Counted from the first letter of the stretch, positions 26,226 to 36,700 are shown. The stretch is 44,959 nt of DNA from Paracoccaceae bacterium (GCA_002402045.2 NVUX02000095.1:1-44959); one strand, 5' to 3'. Notes: generated by a model from the letters alone, not told the origin. Translations and numbers: made by a program.

Positions 26226-26251
26226 AGGTGGCGGCAGCAATGCCGCCACCT
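26226..26251 (+). terminator. Perfect 11-bp intercistronic hairpin with GCAA loop
   Basis: AGGTGGCGGCA (26226-26236) pairs perfectly with TGCCGCCACCT (26241-26251) around a GCAA loop, a stable GNRA-type tetraloop. TCTTTCC follows. It separates the binding-protein gene from the permeases, in the same position as the hairpins at 9356 and 15562. Confidence 0.78.
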
Positions 26252-26283
26252 TCTTTCCAAAGACAACATATTCGAGGCCACTC

Positions 26284-27207
26284 ATGTCCATAGTATCCGT
26301 TCAACCAAGGCGCAAAAGCCGCCGAGACTGGACACCAGCATTATTGCTGTCGCCCGCCTTTTTGGTGTTGATATTTGTGGTCTTGGTGCCACTGTTATTT
26401 TCGCTCTATACCAGCTTCACCAACTATCGCCTTATCCGGCCAGATAGCTTGTATGAGTGGATAGGGTTGAGAAACTACCAACGCATTTTTACCGATAGCA
26501 AATTTTGGGCTGCATTTGGCCGCACGATCATTTTTCTGACATTGGCGCTTAATCTCGAGTTTATTTTTGGGCTTGGCATTGCCTTGTTGATTAATAAAAT
26601 CACATGGGGCCAGCGCACGCTGCGCACTATTATGATGTTCCCGATGATGTTTTCGCCCATTCTGGTTGGCTATCAGTTCAAATTCATTTTTAATGATAAT
26701 ATCGGGCTGCTCAACAATGCGTTGCAAAGCTTGGGGATAGGTGATGGCGCGATTGCGTGGCTGGTAGACAAACCGCTCGGGATGTTCACCATTATTTTTG
26801 CTGAAGTCTGGATGTCCACCTCGGTTTTTGCCATTCTGCTGCTGGCGGGCCTGTTTGCCATGCCGCGTGACCCATTAGAGGCCGCCAAGGTGGATGGCTG
26901 TAATTCCTGGCAGGTTTTCCGGCACATAACACTGCCCTTCCTGATGCCCTTCGCTTTTATCGCCATGACCATTCGCTCGCTCGATGTGGCACGGGCTTAT
27001 GACATTGTGGATGTGATGACAGGGGGTGGCCCCGCCAACCGGACAGAGCTGCTTTGGACCATGATCGCACGGGTTGGCTATGACAACTCCCGAATGGGGC
27101 AGGCCAATGCCATGGCCTATGTGTCTATCCTGCTGTCGATCGCGTTTACGTACTATTTCTTTACCAAACTGATCGCGGCACGCAAATATATGGGAGGCGC
27201 TGAATAA
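26284..27207 (+). CDS. Carbohydrate ABC transporter permease (MalF/UgpA type)
   Basis: This is an inner-membrane permease, 307 residues, six predicted membrane segments starting near residue 20. The conserved cytoplasmic EAA loop lies at about 197-216 (PLEAAKVDGCNSWQVFRHIT). The RPDSLYEWIGLRNYQRIF segment between the first two helices is typical of MalF-like permeases in small sugar transporters. The stop overlaps the start of the next permease (TAATG). Confidence 0.92.
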   Translation: MSIVSVQPRRKSRRDWTPALLLSPAFLVLIFVVLVPLLFSLYTSFTNYRLIRPDSLYEWIGLRNYQRIFTDSKFWAAFGRTIIFLTLALNLEFIFGLGIALLINKITWGQRTLRTIMMFPMMFSPILVGYQFKFIFNDNIGLLNNALQSLGIGDGAIAWLVDKPLGMFTIIFAEVWMSTSVFAILLLAGLFAMPRDPLEAAKVDGCNSWQVFRHITLPFLMPFAFIAMTIRSLDVARAYDIVDVMTGGGPANRTELLWTMIARVGYDNSRMGQANAMAYVSILLSIAFTYYFFTKLIAARKYMGGAE

Positions 27208-28064
27208 TGGCGAGCAAGACAAAAAAACAGATAGGCAAAGTCGCAAACTGGATCCTTACATTTGTACTGATGCTGGTGATCGGCTTGCCCGGACTTTGGG
27301 TGGTGCTCACCGCGTTTCGTCCAAATCGCGAGATTTTGGCCAAGCCGGCTATCTGGATACCTGAGAAGCTTAGCTTGGATAATTTCGGCAAAATCTTCGG
27401 CTATGGGGTAGATCAAATTGCCATTCCCGTGCCGTCCTATTTTGCGAATTCGCTGATAATTTCCTTAACCAGCACCGCCATTGCCCTGCTGATCGGCATG
27501 TCTGGTGGGTATGCGTTTGCGCGCTTTCGGTTTAAGCGAAAAAATGGCTATTTTCTGGCGCTGATGCTTTCGCGCACGGTGCCGGGTATTGCGCTTTCGC
27601 TGCCCATTTTTATGGTGTGGAGCCGCCTCGGGCTGATTGATACCAAAATGGGTATGATCATCATTTATGTAGCGTTGAACATTCCGTTTACGATTTGGTT
27701 GATCGACGGGTTTTTCCGGCAAATTCCCAAAGAAATGTCAGAGGCGGCGCAGGTAGACGGCTGCACCCGCTGGCAGGCTTTTTGGAAAATCGAGTTTCCG
27801 CTGGCAAAATCTGGCGTGGCTTCGGCGGGGATATTTGCCTTTCTGACCTCGTGGAATGAATACGCGTTGGCCAGCCAGCTCACGCGCTCAACAGATAGTA
27901 AAACCCTGCCGGTGGGGCTGATGGATTTCACCGCGCAGTTCACAATTGATTGGGCGGGCATGTCGGCAATGGCGGTGATTATCATCGTACCAGCGCTCAT
28001 CCTGACCTTCCTCGTTCAGAAACACTTGATCGCCGGGCTTACCTTCGGCGGGGTTAAAGGATAG
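27207..28064 (+). CDS. Carbohydrate ABC transporter permease (MalG/UgpE type)
   Basis: This is the second permease, 285 residues. The first membrane segment (about 16-38) is followed by TAFRPNREIL, the typical MalG-like periplasmic stretch. The EAA loop at about 175-195 (EMSEAAQVDGCTRWQAFWKI) would contact the ATPase. The C-terminal segment ending LVQKHLIAGLTFGGVKG is the classical MalG-type ending. It is translationally coupled to the upstream permease. Confidence 0.93.
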   Translation: MASKTKKQIGKVANWILTFVLMLVIGLPGLWVVLTAFRPNREILAKPAIWIPEKLSLDNFGKIFGYGVDQIAIPVPSYFANSLIISLTSTAIALLIGMSGGYAFARFRFKRKNGYFLALMLSRTVPGIALSLPIFMVWSRLGLIDTKMGMIIIYVALNIPFTIWLIDGFFRQIPKEMSEAAQVDGCTRWQAFWKIEFPLAKSGVASAGIFAFLTSWNEYALASQLTRSTDSKTLPVGLMDFTAQFTIDWAGMSAMAVIIIVPALILTFLVQKHLIAGLTFGGVKG

Positions 28065-28067
28065 ATT

Positions 28068-29171
28068 ATGGCTGAAATATTGCTCAAAGATGTGGTTAAA
28101 AACTACGGCAAGCTTGAGGTTGTGCATGGCATTAACCTCTTTATCGAACATAATGAATTTGTGGTGTTGGTGGGGCCTTCGGGCTGTGGCAAATCAACTA
28201 CCTTGCGGATGATCGCCGGGTTGGAAGATATAACCGGCGGTGAAATTTCCATCGGAGGCACCGTGGTCAATGACTTCGCGCCGCGAAAGCGTGATATTTC
28301 GATGGTGTTTCAAAACTACGCGCTTTATCCGCATATGTCCGTGCGGGAAAACCTCGGGTTTGGCTTGAAAATTGCAAAGCAACCTAAAGACGTTATCGAA
28401 GAACGTGTGAATGAAGCGGCGGTGATTTTAAACATCGAAGACCTGATGGACCGCACGCCTGCTGAGCTGTCTGGCGGGCAGCGCCAACGGGTTGCCATGG
28501 GGCGCGCGATTGTGCGCCATCCGCAGGTGTTTTTGTTTGACGAACCCCTGTCAAACCTAGACGCAAAGCTGCGGGTGCAAATGCGGACCGAGATTAAACG
28601 TTTGCACCAAAAGGTGAAAACAACCATTGTTTATGTGACCCACGATCAGGTTGAGGCGATGACGATGGCCGACCGGATTGTGGTTATGAAAGATGGTCAT
28701 ATTGAGCAAGTCGGCTCGCCACTTGAGGTTTTTGAACGCCCTGTTGATACCTTTGTGGCCTCGTTCATTGGCTCGCCGCCGATGAACCTGATCCCCGGTG
28801 AGGTTGTGATGCGCGACGGGCGTTTACATGTGGCTTTTAACGCAGATCAAAGCGTGCCGGTGCCTGCGAGCTTGGCGGATAAAACTACAGAAGGGCAGAA
28901 GGTTATTTTTGGCTTCCGGGCCGATGATCTAATGCCGGATGGCCATGCTGTGCCGATTATGGGTGAGGCTTCTGGCCTGCGGCTAACGGTTGATATCGCG
29001 GAGCCATTGGGCACCGAAACCTTGCTGTTTTGCCAGTTCGCCGGGGTTGATATTCAAGCCAAAATGTATAATCCGCGCATGGTGAAGCCCGGTGAAGTGA
29101 TGGACTTTAAATGTGCGCTCGACAAAACCCATTTATTTGACGCTGCCAGCGGCAAAAGTTTGCGGGGCTGA
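28068..29171 (+). CDS. Carbohydrate ABC transporter ATPase (MalK/UgpC type)
   Basis: This cytoplasmic ATPase has 367 residues. Walker A GPSGCGKS is at 36-43, then the Q-loop VFQNYALYPHMSV, signature LSGGQRQR, Walker B VFLFDEPLSNLD and switch His YVTHDQVEA. The C-terminal regulatory (MOI/TOBE) domain starts near 240 (SPPMNLIPGEV). It completes a carbohydrate transporter and is followed after two bases by the first catabolic enzyme gene. Confidence 0.93.
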   Translation: MAEILLKDVVKNYGKLEVVHGINLFIEHNEFVVLVGPSGCGKSTTLRMIAGLEDITGGEISIGGTVVNDFAPRKRDISMVFQNYALYPHMSVRENLGFGLKIAKQPKDVIEERVNEAAVILNIEDLMDRTPAELSGGQRQRVAMGRAIVRHPQVFLFDEPLSNLDAKLRVQMRTEIKRLHQKVKTTIVYVTHDQVEAMTMADRIVVMKDGHIEQVGSPLEVFERPVDTFVASFIGSPPMNLIPGEVVMRDGRLHVAFNADQSVPVPASLADKTTEGQKVIFGFRADDLMPDGHAVPIMGEASGLRLTVDIAEPLGTETLLFCQFAGVDIQAKMYNPRMVKPGEVMDFKCALDKTHLFDAASGKSLRG

Positions 29172-29173
29172 GC

Positions 29174-30292
29174 ATGTCGACGATCACAAAAGTTGAGATC
29201 TGCATGGTGGACCTTGCGCCGCCGGTAAGGCGCACCGATGCGATTCAGGCTTTTACCTCGCAAGAGACGCCGATTGTTACGATCACCGATAGTGATGGCC
29301 TGACCGGCACCGGATATAGCTATACCATTGGCACCGGTGGCCCCGCCATCATCAGCCTGCTGGAAAAAACATTGGCACCAGCGCTTATTGGCCAAGACCC
29401 CGAGCAGATAGAGGCCATTTGGCGCTCGCTTTTGTTCGCCACCCACGCCACATCTGTTGGTGCGATTACCTCTCTGGCGATCGCGGCGATTGATATAGCA
29501 CTTTGGGATATGCGCTGCCAAATCGCTGGTTTGCCGCTTTGGAAAATGGCAGGAGGGGCCAAAAACAGAGTGCCGCTTTACACCACAGAAGGCGGCTGGC
29601 TGCATATCAGAACTGAAGCGCTGGTGTCGGATGCTTTGGCCATGCAGGCCAAGGGATTTTTGGGCGCCAAGATCAAAATCGGTAGCCCGCATATCTCCAC
29701 GGATCAAAAGCGGCTTGCGGCCGTGCGGAACGCTGTTGGCCCGACCTTTGACATAATGGTTGACGCCAACCAGTGCTTTTCACGCCATGAAGCGCAAAAA
29801 CGCAGCGCCATGCTGGCCGCGCTAGATATCGCATGGTTCGAGGAACCGCTCCCCGCCGATGATATCGGCAGCCATGCCGCCTTGGTGCAGCAATCTGGCG
29901 TGCCGATTGCGGTGGGAGAAAGCCTCTATAGTGCGTCGCAATTCAAAGACTACCTCGTGCAGGGCGGCTGCTCTATTGTGCAGCCCGATGTTGCGCGCAT
30001 TGGCGGCATTACTCCGTGGCTGAAGGTCGCGCATATGGCCGAGAGTTTTAACATTTCGGTCTGCCCGCACTTTTTAATGGAGCTGCATGTATCGCTGGTA
30101 TGCGCCGTGCCAAACGCGCCAATGCTGGAGTATATTCCGCAGCTTGATAGCATCACGACCTCAAGAATGACCATTAAAAACGGCCATGCCCAGCCGCCGG
30201 ATACCGCGGGCATCGGGATAGATTGGGATTGGGCCGCCATTACCAAATATTCCGTCGAAGGCTCAAATTTCAGTATTACTAAAGGAGCTTAA
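29174..30292 (+). CDS. Enolase-superfamily sugar-acid dehydratase (mandelate racemase/muconate lactonizing type)
   Basis: These enzymes abstract the proton next to a carboxylate with Mg2+. Length is 372. The capping domain is at about 1-130. The barrel shows the K-x-K pair in AKIKIG (near 165), and the metal ligands Asp in VDANQ, Glu in WFEEPL and Glu in GESLY. QPDVARIGG and CPHFLMELH give the Asp-His dyad typical of the mandelate-racemase subgroup. Substrate is inferred to be an aldonate such as L-fuconate, but the protein is clearly shorter than characterised L-fuconate dehydratases (about 430-440 residues), so another acid sugar is possible. Confidence 0.87.
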   Translation: MSTITKVEICMVDLAPPVRRTDAIQAFTSQETPIVTITDSDGLTGTGYSYTIGTGGPAIISLLEKTLAPALIGQDPEQIEAIWRSLLFATHATSVGAITSLAIAAIDIALWDMRCQIAGLPLWKMAGGAKNRVPLYTTEGGWLHIRTEALVSDALAMQAKGFLGAKIKIGSPHISTDQKRLAAVRNAVGPTFDIMVDANQCFSRHEAQKRSAMLAALDIAWFEEPLPADDIGSHAALVQQSGVPIAVGESLYSASQFKDYLVQGGCSIVQPDVARIGGITPWLKVAHMAESFNISVCPHFLMELHVSLVCAVPNAPMLEYIPQLDSITTSRMTIKNGHAQPPDTAGIGIDWDWAAITKYSVEGSNFSITKGA

Positions 30293-30293
30293 T

Positions 30294-30623
30294 ATGCAGC
30301 GCATGGGTATGGTTATAAAAATAAAGCCTGATAAGATTGAGGCCTATAAACGCCTGCATGCGGTTGTGTGGCCTGATGTTTTATCCATGATTTCGGCCTG
30401 CCATATCCACAATTATTCGATTTATCTGAACGAAAAAGAGCAGCTGCTTTTTGGCTATTGGGAATATTCCGGCGAAGATTTTGCCGCCGACGGTGCCAAA
30501 ATGGCCGCAGACCCGCAAACGCAAAAATGGTGGGATATCTGTATGCCCTGCCAAGACCCGTTAGCCTCTCGTGATGAGGGTGAATGGTGGTCTATGATGG
30601 AGGAGGTTTTTCACCATGACTGA
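30294..30623 (+). CDS. RhaM/FucM-type sugar mutarotase (DUF718 fold)
   Basis: This is a small (109-residue) alpha/beta-barrel dimer of the L-rhamnose mutarotase family, which interconverts alpha and beta anomers of deoxy sugars. Family features are the opening IKIKPDKIEAYKRLHAVVWP with the active-site His, the NYSIYL strand, FGYWEY, KWWDICMPCQDP and the terminal MEEVFH. It starts 2 bases after the enolase stop and overlaps the next gene. Members also occur in L-fucose operons, so both sugars fit. Confidence 0.9.
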   Translation: MQRMGMVIKIKPDKIEAYKRLHAVVWPDVLSMISACHIHNYSIYLNEKEQLLFGYWEYSGEDFAADGAKMAADPQTQKWWDICMPCQDPLASRDEGEWWSMMEEVFHHD

Positions 30624-31266
30624 AGACATAACCCAACGGTTAACCGCTTGTTACACAGGCGTTGTGCATGATGTGATGCGCGGCATGGGGCTACGAAATT
30701 TTACGCTGCCCCATGAAATAACGCCGCTTTTGCCAGAAAAAACCCTGTGCGGGCCGGTGTTTACCATTGAAGGCAAGGTGGATGAAACCGCAGATGCCCA
30801 TGAAACATTGCTGGCGTGGACGGGGCTTTTGTCCAAAGCCAAATCTGGCCATATTTGGGTGTGCCAACCGCATGACCAAAACATAGCGCAAATGGGGGAG
30901 TTATCGGCGGAAACTCTGCAAGCCAAAGGGGTGCTGGGCTGCCTGATTGATGGCGGCATTCGCGATACAAACTTTTTGATCAAAATGGGGTTTCAATGCT
31001 GGAGCCGTTTTCACACCCCGCGCGATGTGGTGGCCCATTGGCTGCCGCGCGGCTTTGATGTGGATATCGTGATCGGCGATGTGCTGATTTGCCCGGGGGA
31101 TTATTTGCATGGGGACCGGGATGGCATTGTGCGCATTCCGCGCGCCAACATTGCGGATGTGACCGAAAAAGCCGAGGCGGCTATTGCCGCTGAAAACAAA
31201 GTGCGCACTGGCATTTTGGCCGGGATGGACCCGCAAGCGGCCTATCTTAAATACGGGAAGTTTTAA
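30616..31266 (+). CDS. RraA-like protein / HMG-type aldolase family
   Basis: This 216-residue member of the RraA fold family includes RNase E inhibitors and metal-dependent aldolases or decarboxylases of 2-oxo acids (4-hydroxy-4-methyl-2-oxoglutarate aldolase). The catalytic-type motif GGIRDTN (Arg-Asp pair) is present, with ICPGDYLHGDRDGIVRIP further on, which supports an enzyme rather than an RNase regulator. In a sugar-acid operon a retro-aldol role giving pyruvate or a similar product is plausible. The start overlaps the mutarotase gene by 8 bases and has an AGGAGG site. Confidence 0.82.
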   Translation: MTEDITQRLTACYTGVVHDVMRGMGLRNFTLPHEITPLLPEKTLCGPVFTIEGKVDETADAHETLLAWTGLLSKAKSGHIWVCQPHDQNIAQMGELSAETLQAKGVLGCLIDGGIRDTNFLIKMGFQCWSRFHTPRDVVAHWLPRGFDVDIVIGDVLICPGDYLHGDRDGIVRIPRANIADVTEKAEAAIAAENKVRTGILAGMDPQAAYLKYGKF

Positions 31267-31269
31267 GCT

Positions 31270-31608
31270 ATGCCCGGCACGGACCCTCGCTTGCTGCTCC
31301 TCTCCCCGCTCGACAATGTTTTTGTGCTGCGCGGCGTGGTGGAAGCCGGTGAGAAGATTTTGCTGAGCGGAACAGAAACCCGCGTTGAAAGCCGCATTGG
31401 GTTGGGCCACAAATTGGCACGGGTGGTCATTCCGAAAGGGTCCAAAGTGATGAAATATGGCGCTCCGATTGGGTCTGCGAGCCAAGATATTCCGATGGGT
31501 GCGCATGTGCATACCCATAACCTGATTAGCGATTACACCCCGACGCACACCTTGGAGCTGGCGCGGGATGAGTTCGCTGAGGCATCAGCCGAGAGGGCCG
31601 CGCCATGA
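31270..31608 (+). CDS. UxaA-family dehydratase, small SAF-domain subunit
   Basis: This 112-residue protein corresponds to the N-terminal SAF domain of altronate/galactarate dehydratases: DNVFVLRGVVEAG, IGLGHKLARVVIPKG, VMKYGAPIGSASQDI and the metal-type HVHTHN motif. It overlaps the large-subunit gene by 4 bases (ATGA), so the two make a split enzyme. The related split enzyme sulfolactate lyase SuyAB has the same organisation, so the substrate could be altronate-like, galactarate-like or sulfolactate. Confidence 0.87.
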   Translation: MPGTDPRLLLLSPLDNVFVLRGVVEAGEKILLSGTETRVESRIGLGHKLARVVIPKGSKVMKYGAPIGSASQDIPMGAHVHTHNLISDYTPTHTLELARDEFAEASAERAAP

Positions 31609-32789
31609 AAGGCTATCCACGAAGCGACGGACGCAAAGGTATTCGCAATATTGTTTCGGTTGTGTATCTGGTTGAGTGTGCGCACCATGTCGCGCGGGAA
31701 ATTTCCACCCCTTATCGTGATGTCGCGCATCTGATCGGGTTTCCGGGCTGTTTTCCCAATGAGTATGCACAAAATATGATGGAGAAGTTGGGCACGCACC
31801 CCAATGTTGGCGCGGTGCTGCTGGTTTCATTGGGCTGTGAAAGCTTTAACCGCTACCAGCTCGAGAGCGTTATTAAAGCCTCGGGACGGCCGGTGAAAAC
31901 CATAGTTATCCAGCAATCTGGTGGCACGTTGAGCGCTGTGCGCGCGGGGCAGGCATGGGTGGCAGAGCAGGCAGCGATATTGGCCAATGCGTCAATGGTG
32001 CCAATGGATATCGGCGAGCTGACCATCGGCACGGTTTGCGGCGGCTCTGATGGCACCAGCGGCATTACCGGCAACCCGGCTGTGGGCCGCGCGTTTGACC
32101 AATTGGTTGCTGCCGGAGCAACCTGCATTTTTGAAGAAACCGGAGAGCTTATCGGCTGCGAAAACATTATGGCCGCGCGGGCCAAAACCCCCGCATTGGC
32201 CGAGGAACTCCGGGCCTCGGTGCAAAAAGCCGAGCGGTATTACGCAACATTGGGCTTTGGTAGTTTTGCGGCGGGAAACGCCGATGGCGGCCTGACGACG
32301 ATCGAAGAAAAGTCTATGGGGGCTTACGCGAAATCGGGCCTATCGCAAATTTCTGGCTTGATTAAGCCGGGGGATATTCCGCCCAAAGGTGGGCTCTATT
32401 TGATGGATGTTGTGCCGGATGGTGAAGTGCGGTTTGGCTTTCCGAACATCTCGGACAATGCTGAAATTGTTGAGATGATGGCCTCTGGTGCGCATATGAC
32501 ATTGTTTGTTACGGGGCGCGGCTCTGTGGTTGGGTCCGCGATTTCGCCGGTGATAAAAATTGCCGCCAACCCGCATATGTATGCGCGCCTATCTGAGGAT
32601 ATGGACATAAACGCCGGAAAAATTCTGGAGGGCTCGGCCTCGCTTGACGAGGTTGGCACCGAGATTTTTGAGCTGGTGATGGCGCTGGCCTCGGGCACGC
32701 AGAGCAAGTCAGAAATGCTTGGCCACACCGAATTTATTCTCACTTACAAAACATTTGAACCCATCGGCCCTGCCTGCCTACCGGCCTGA
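31605..32789 (+). CDS. UxaA-family dehydratase, large subunit
   Basis: This is the partner of the SAF-domain protein, 394 residues. It opens with GYPRSDGRKGIRN, the family hallmark, followed by HLIGFPGCFPN and SLGCESFN with conserved cysteines that could bind a metal or cluster. TVCGGSDGTSGITGNPAVGRA, EETGELIGCE and FVTGRGSVVGSAISPVIKI (shortened) are typical. It is the second dehydratase in this operon besides the enolase-type enzyme, which suggests two substrates or two successive dehydrations. Confidence 0.87.
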   Translation: MKGYPRSDGRKGIRNIVSVVYLVECAHHVAREISTPYRDVAHLIGFPGCFPNEYAQNMMEKLGTHPNVGAVLLVSLGCESFNRYQLESVIKASGRPVKTIVIQQSGGTLSAVRAGQAWVAEQAAILANASMVPMDIGELTIGTVCGGSDGTSGITGNPAVGRAFDQLVAAGATCIFEETGELIGCENIMAARAKTPALAEELRASVQKAERYYATLGFGSFAAGNADGGLTTIEEKSMGAYAKSGLSQISGLIKPGDIPPKGGLYLMDVVPDGEVRFGFPNISDNAEIVEMMASGAHMTLFVTGRGSVVGSAISPVIKIAANPHMYARLSEDMDINAGKILEGSASLDEVGTEIFELVMALASGTQSKSEMLGHTEFILTYKTFEPIGPACLPA

Positions 32790-32804
32790 AAACAGGAATG
32801 GAAA

Positions 32805-34408
<1,604 letters not shown>

Positions 34409-34424
34409 AACCAAAGGAATTATC

Positions 34425-35267
34425 ATGAAACTACTACGCTATGGGCCTGTTGGCGCCGAAAAACCCGGCATTATGGCAAAAGACGGCCTGATCCGCGATC
34501 TGAGCGCCCATGTGTCAGATATTGCAGGCACAGCGCTTGCAGATGAAAGCATGGACCGTATTCGGGCGCTCGACCTGAATGCGCTGCCCGTTGTAAAGGG
34601 CAGCCCGCGCATAGGCGCCTGCGTTGGCCAGGTTGGCAAATTCATTTGTATTGGCCTGAATTATGCCGACCATGCTGCCGAAGCTGGTATGGCATTGCCC
34701 GAGGAACCGATAATTTTTGCCAAGGCGACCTCGGCCATTTGTGGCCCCAATGACAATATAGAAATTCCGCGCGGATCTGAAAAAACGGATTGGGAAGTTG
34801 AGCTGGGGGTGGTGATTGGCAAGCACACAAAATATGTGAGCGCGGAAGACGCACTTTCCCATGTGGCGGGCTATTGCGTGGTGAACGACCTTTCGGAGCG
34901 TGATTTTCAGCTGCACCGCTCAGGCCAGTGGGTTAAGGGGAAATCTTGCGATACCTTTGGCCCGATCGGCCCGTGGTTGGTTACGCGAGACGAGATCCCT
35001 GATCCGCAAAACTTGCCGATGTATTTGGAGGTGAATGGCCATCGCTTTCAGGATGGCTCCACCAAGACCATGCATTTTAATGTGGCCACAGTGGTGTCTC
35101 ATCTGTCGCAATTCATGAGCCTGCAGCCCGGTGATGTTATTTCAACCGGCACCCCTCCCGGTGTTGGTATGGGCCAAAACCCGGCTATTTACCTAAAGCC
35201 GGGTGATAAAATGGAACTAGGGATAAGCGGTTTAGGCGTTCAGCATCAGAAGGTAGTTTCCGGATAG
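34425..35267 (+). CDS. Fumarylacetoacetate hydrolase-family enzyme (2,4-diketo-3-deoxy acid hydrolase type)
   Basis: This is a 280-residue FAH-family C-C hydrolase. ATG34425 follows AAAGGAA; open frame upstream overlaps the SDR and is not used. FICIGLNYADHAAEAG opens the core, EVELGVVIG and the E-x-E metal site follow, then YCVVNDLSERDFQ, GKSCDTFGPIGPW and the STGTPPGVGMG loop. In the non-phosphorylating L-fucose and L-rhamnose routes this family cleaves the diketo acid to pyruvate and lactate. It is the last gene of the operon before a bidirectional terminator. Confidence 0.9.
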   Translation: MKLLRYGPVGAEKPGIMAKDGLIRDLSAHVSDIAGTALADESMDRIRALDLNALPVVKGSPRIGACVGQVGKFICIGLNYADHAAEAGMALPEEPIIFAKATSAICGPNDNIEIPRGSEKTDWEVELGVVIGKHTKYVSAEDALSHVAGYCVVNDLSERDFQLHRSGQWVKGKSCDTFGPIGPWLVTRDEIPDPQNLPMYLEVNGHRFQDGSTKTMHFNVATVVSHLSQFMSLQPGDVISTGTPPGVGMGQNPAIYLKPGDKMELGISGLGVQHQKVVSG

Positions 35268-35381
35268 GCGCTCGCTTGTTGATAAACTGGAGCGCCGCTT
35301 TTCGATAGGCGTGACCCTGTTTGTTGGTGTTTTTTGTCAACAATATAGCTGGCCTGATGGCGCGGATCAGCGGCCAATAAA

Positions 35382-35408
35382 AAACGCCCCGCCAAAGGCG
35401 GAGCGTTT
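35382..35408. terminator. Bidirectional terminator between the catabolic operon and rpsP
   Basis: AAACGCCCCGCC (35382-35393) pairs with GGCGGAGCGTTT (35397-35408) around AAA, with a single C-A mismatch. It is flanked by an A-rich run on the left and a T/A-rich run on the right, as expected for termination in both directions between convergent genes. Confidence 0.88.
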
Positions 35409-35444
35409 AAAAAATCGGGGTGGGGGCTGTTAAGGCCTCCGCCC

Positions 35445-35831
35445 TTATTCTTCGGCAGCAGCCTCGGCTGGCGCAGCGGCAGCTTCAGCAGCGGCAGCCA
35501 CTTTGGCAGCTTTTTCTTCAGTGCGCTCAACGGTGGCCTTGTGTGGCGCACCCTTTTTAGGGTTGTTGCGGGTTTTCTTCTCAATAACGCCAGCGGCTTC
35601 CAAAAAGCGGGATACGCGGTCGGTAACCTGTGCGCCTTGGTCCATCCAATGCTTAACGCGGTCGAGGTCGATTTTCACGCGCTCTTCGCTATCTTTAGCC
35701 AGCAGCGGGTTGTATGTGCCGATTTTTTCAATGAAGCGGCCATCGCGCGGCATGCGGCTGTCAGCCACAACAATACGATAGAAAGGGCGCTTTTTTGAGC
35801 CGCCACGGGCCAAGCGAATTTTAACAGCCAT
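35445..35831 (-). CDS. rpsP: 30S ribosomal protein S16
   Basis: This is an essential small-subunit protein. The first 80 residues are canonical ([20 protein letters not shown], then [21 protein letters not shown]). The C-terminal 45 residues are a low-complexity Ala/Glu/Lys tail, common in alphaproteobacterial S16. A strong AAGGAG site precedes ATG35831. In relatives rimM and trmD usually follow rpsP; here a terminator and the convergent catabolic operon follow instead. Confidence 0.97.
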   Translation of the reverse strand: MAVKIRLARGGSKKRPFYRIVVADSRMPRDGRFIEKIGTYNPLLAKDSEERVKIDLDRVKHWMDQGAQVTDRVSRFLEAAGVIEKKTRNNPKKGAPHKATVERTEEKAAKVAAAAEAAAAPAEAAAEE

Positions 35832-35876
35832 TTTGTTTCTCCTTAAGATGGCGTGGTGGTGGGGTAAAACCCCACC

Positions 35877-36182
35877 CTACGTTTTGGTGTCTTTAATACT
35901 CTCGTGATGCCTGATCACCTCACCAATGATGAAGTTCAGGAATTTTTTGGCAAATTCGGGGTCTAGCTTGGCCTTGCCTGCCAATTCTTCCAGCCGCGCA
36001 ATTTGCGTGGCCTCGCGGGCGGGGTCAGATGCGGGCAGATTGTGCTCTGCCTTTAGCTCCCCCACAGCTTGTGTGTGCTTAAACCGCTCACCGAGGGTGT
36101 AAACAAGGATGGAATCCAGCCGGTCAATGCTTTCGCGGTGGCCTTGCAGAATTTCAGCAGCTTTTAGTTGGTCGGAGGTCAT
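35877..36182 (-). CDS. Chorismate mutase (AroQ type)
   Basis: This is a 101-residue all-helical AroQ-fold enzyme converting chorismate to prephenate for Phe/Tyr synthesis. RESIDRLDSILVYTLGERF carries the first-helix Arg and the Asp of the active site, and KAEHNLPASDPAREATQIARL (shortened) the second conserved stretch. FLNFIIGEVIRHHESI is the characteristic last helix. It overlaps the GNAT gene by four bases, in the conserved order ffh-GNAT-chorismate mutase-rpsP. Confidence 0.92.
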   Translation of the reverse strand: MTSDQLKAAEILQGHRESIDRLDSILVYTLGERFKHTQAVGELKAEHNLPASDPAREATQIARLEELAGKAKLDPEFAKKFLNFIIGEVIRHHESIKDTKT

Positions 36183-36700
36183 TGCGCAGCCTCCGGTGCG
36201 GGGTGGCGATAAGCCATTTCGGGCCCCATATTATGGTTTGTGAACGTGCGCTCATAAGTTGCCCCCAGCTTTTCCGCCAGTTTAACCGAGCGGGCATTGC
36301 CCGGAACGATATTGCTGGTCAGCGTGGTGAATCCCATTTCAGCATAAGCATGATCACGCACTTTAAGCGCGGCTTCATACGCAAGGCCTTTACCCTCAGC
36401 ATTTTCAAACATAACCCAGCCAAGCTCCGGCTCGGGCCAGCCCTCAGGCTCCCAAAGACCGACGATGCCACATACGGCGTTATCTTCCTTTAGAACCGCT
36501 GTCCAAAACCCGAAGCCGCGTAATTGCCAATGGCCGAGAGACCCCGCAAACCAGCGCCACGCATCGTGGCGGTTTAGCGGCCCGCCAAACCCGGCCGAGC
36601 GCTGCTCGTCAGCAAAGAATTCGGCCAGAGGCTCGAAATCAGCAGCGGTCGGGGCGCGCAGGGTTAGCCGCTCTGTTTCAAGGGTGGGGGCCAAGGTCAT
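36179..36700 (-). CDS. GNAT-family N-acetyltransferase (RimJ/RimL-like)
   Basis: This is a 173-residue acetyltransferase. The N-terminal LETERLTLRAPTAADFEPLA motif and the acetyl-CoA-binding GKGLAYEAALKVRDHA segment, followed by SNIVPGNARSVKLAEKLGA, are typical of the RimJ/RimL group. The acceptor could be a ribosomal protein N-terminus or a small molecule. It is coupled by ATGA overlaps to ffh upstream and to chorismate mutase downstream. Confidence 0.9.
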   Translation of the reverse strand: MTLAPTLETERLTLRAPTAADFEPLAEFFADEQRSAGFGGPLNRHDAWRWFAGSLGHWQLRGFGFWTAVLKEDNAVCGIVGLWEPEGWPEPELGWVMFENAEGKGLAYEAALKVRDHAYAEMGFTTLTSNIVPGNARSVKLAEKLGATYERTFTNHNMGPEMAYRHPAPEAAQ

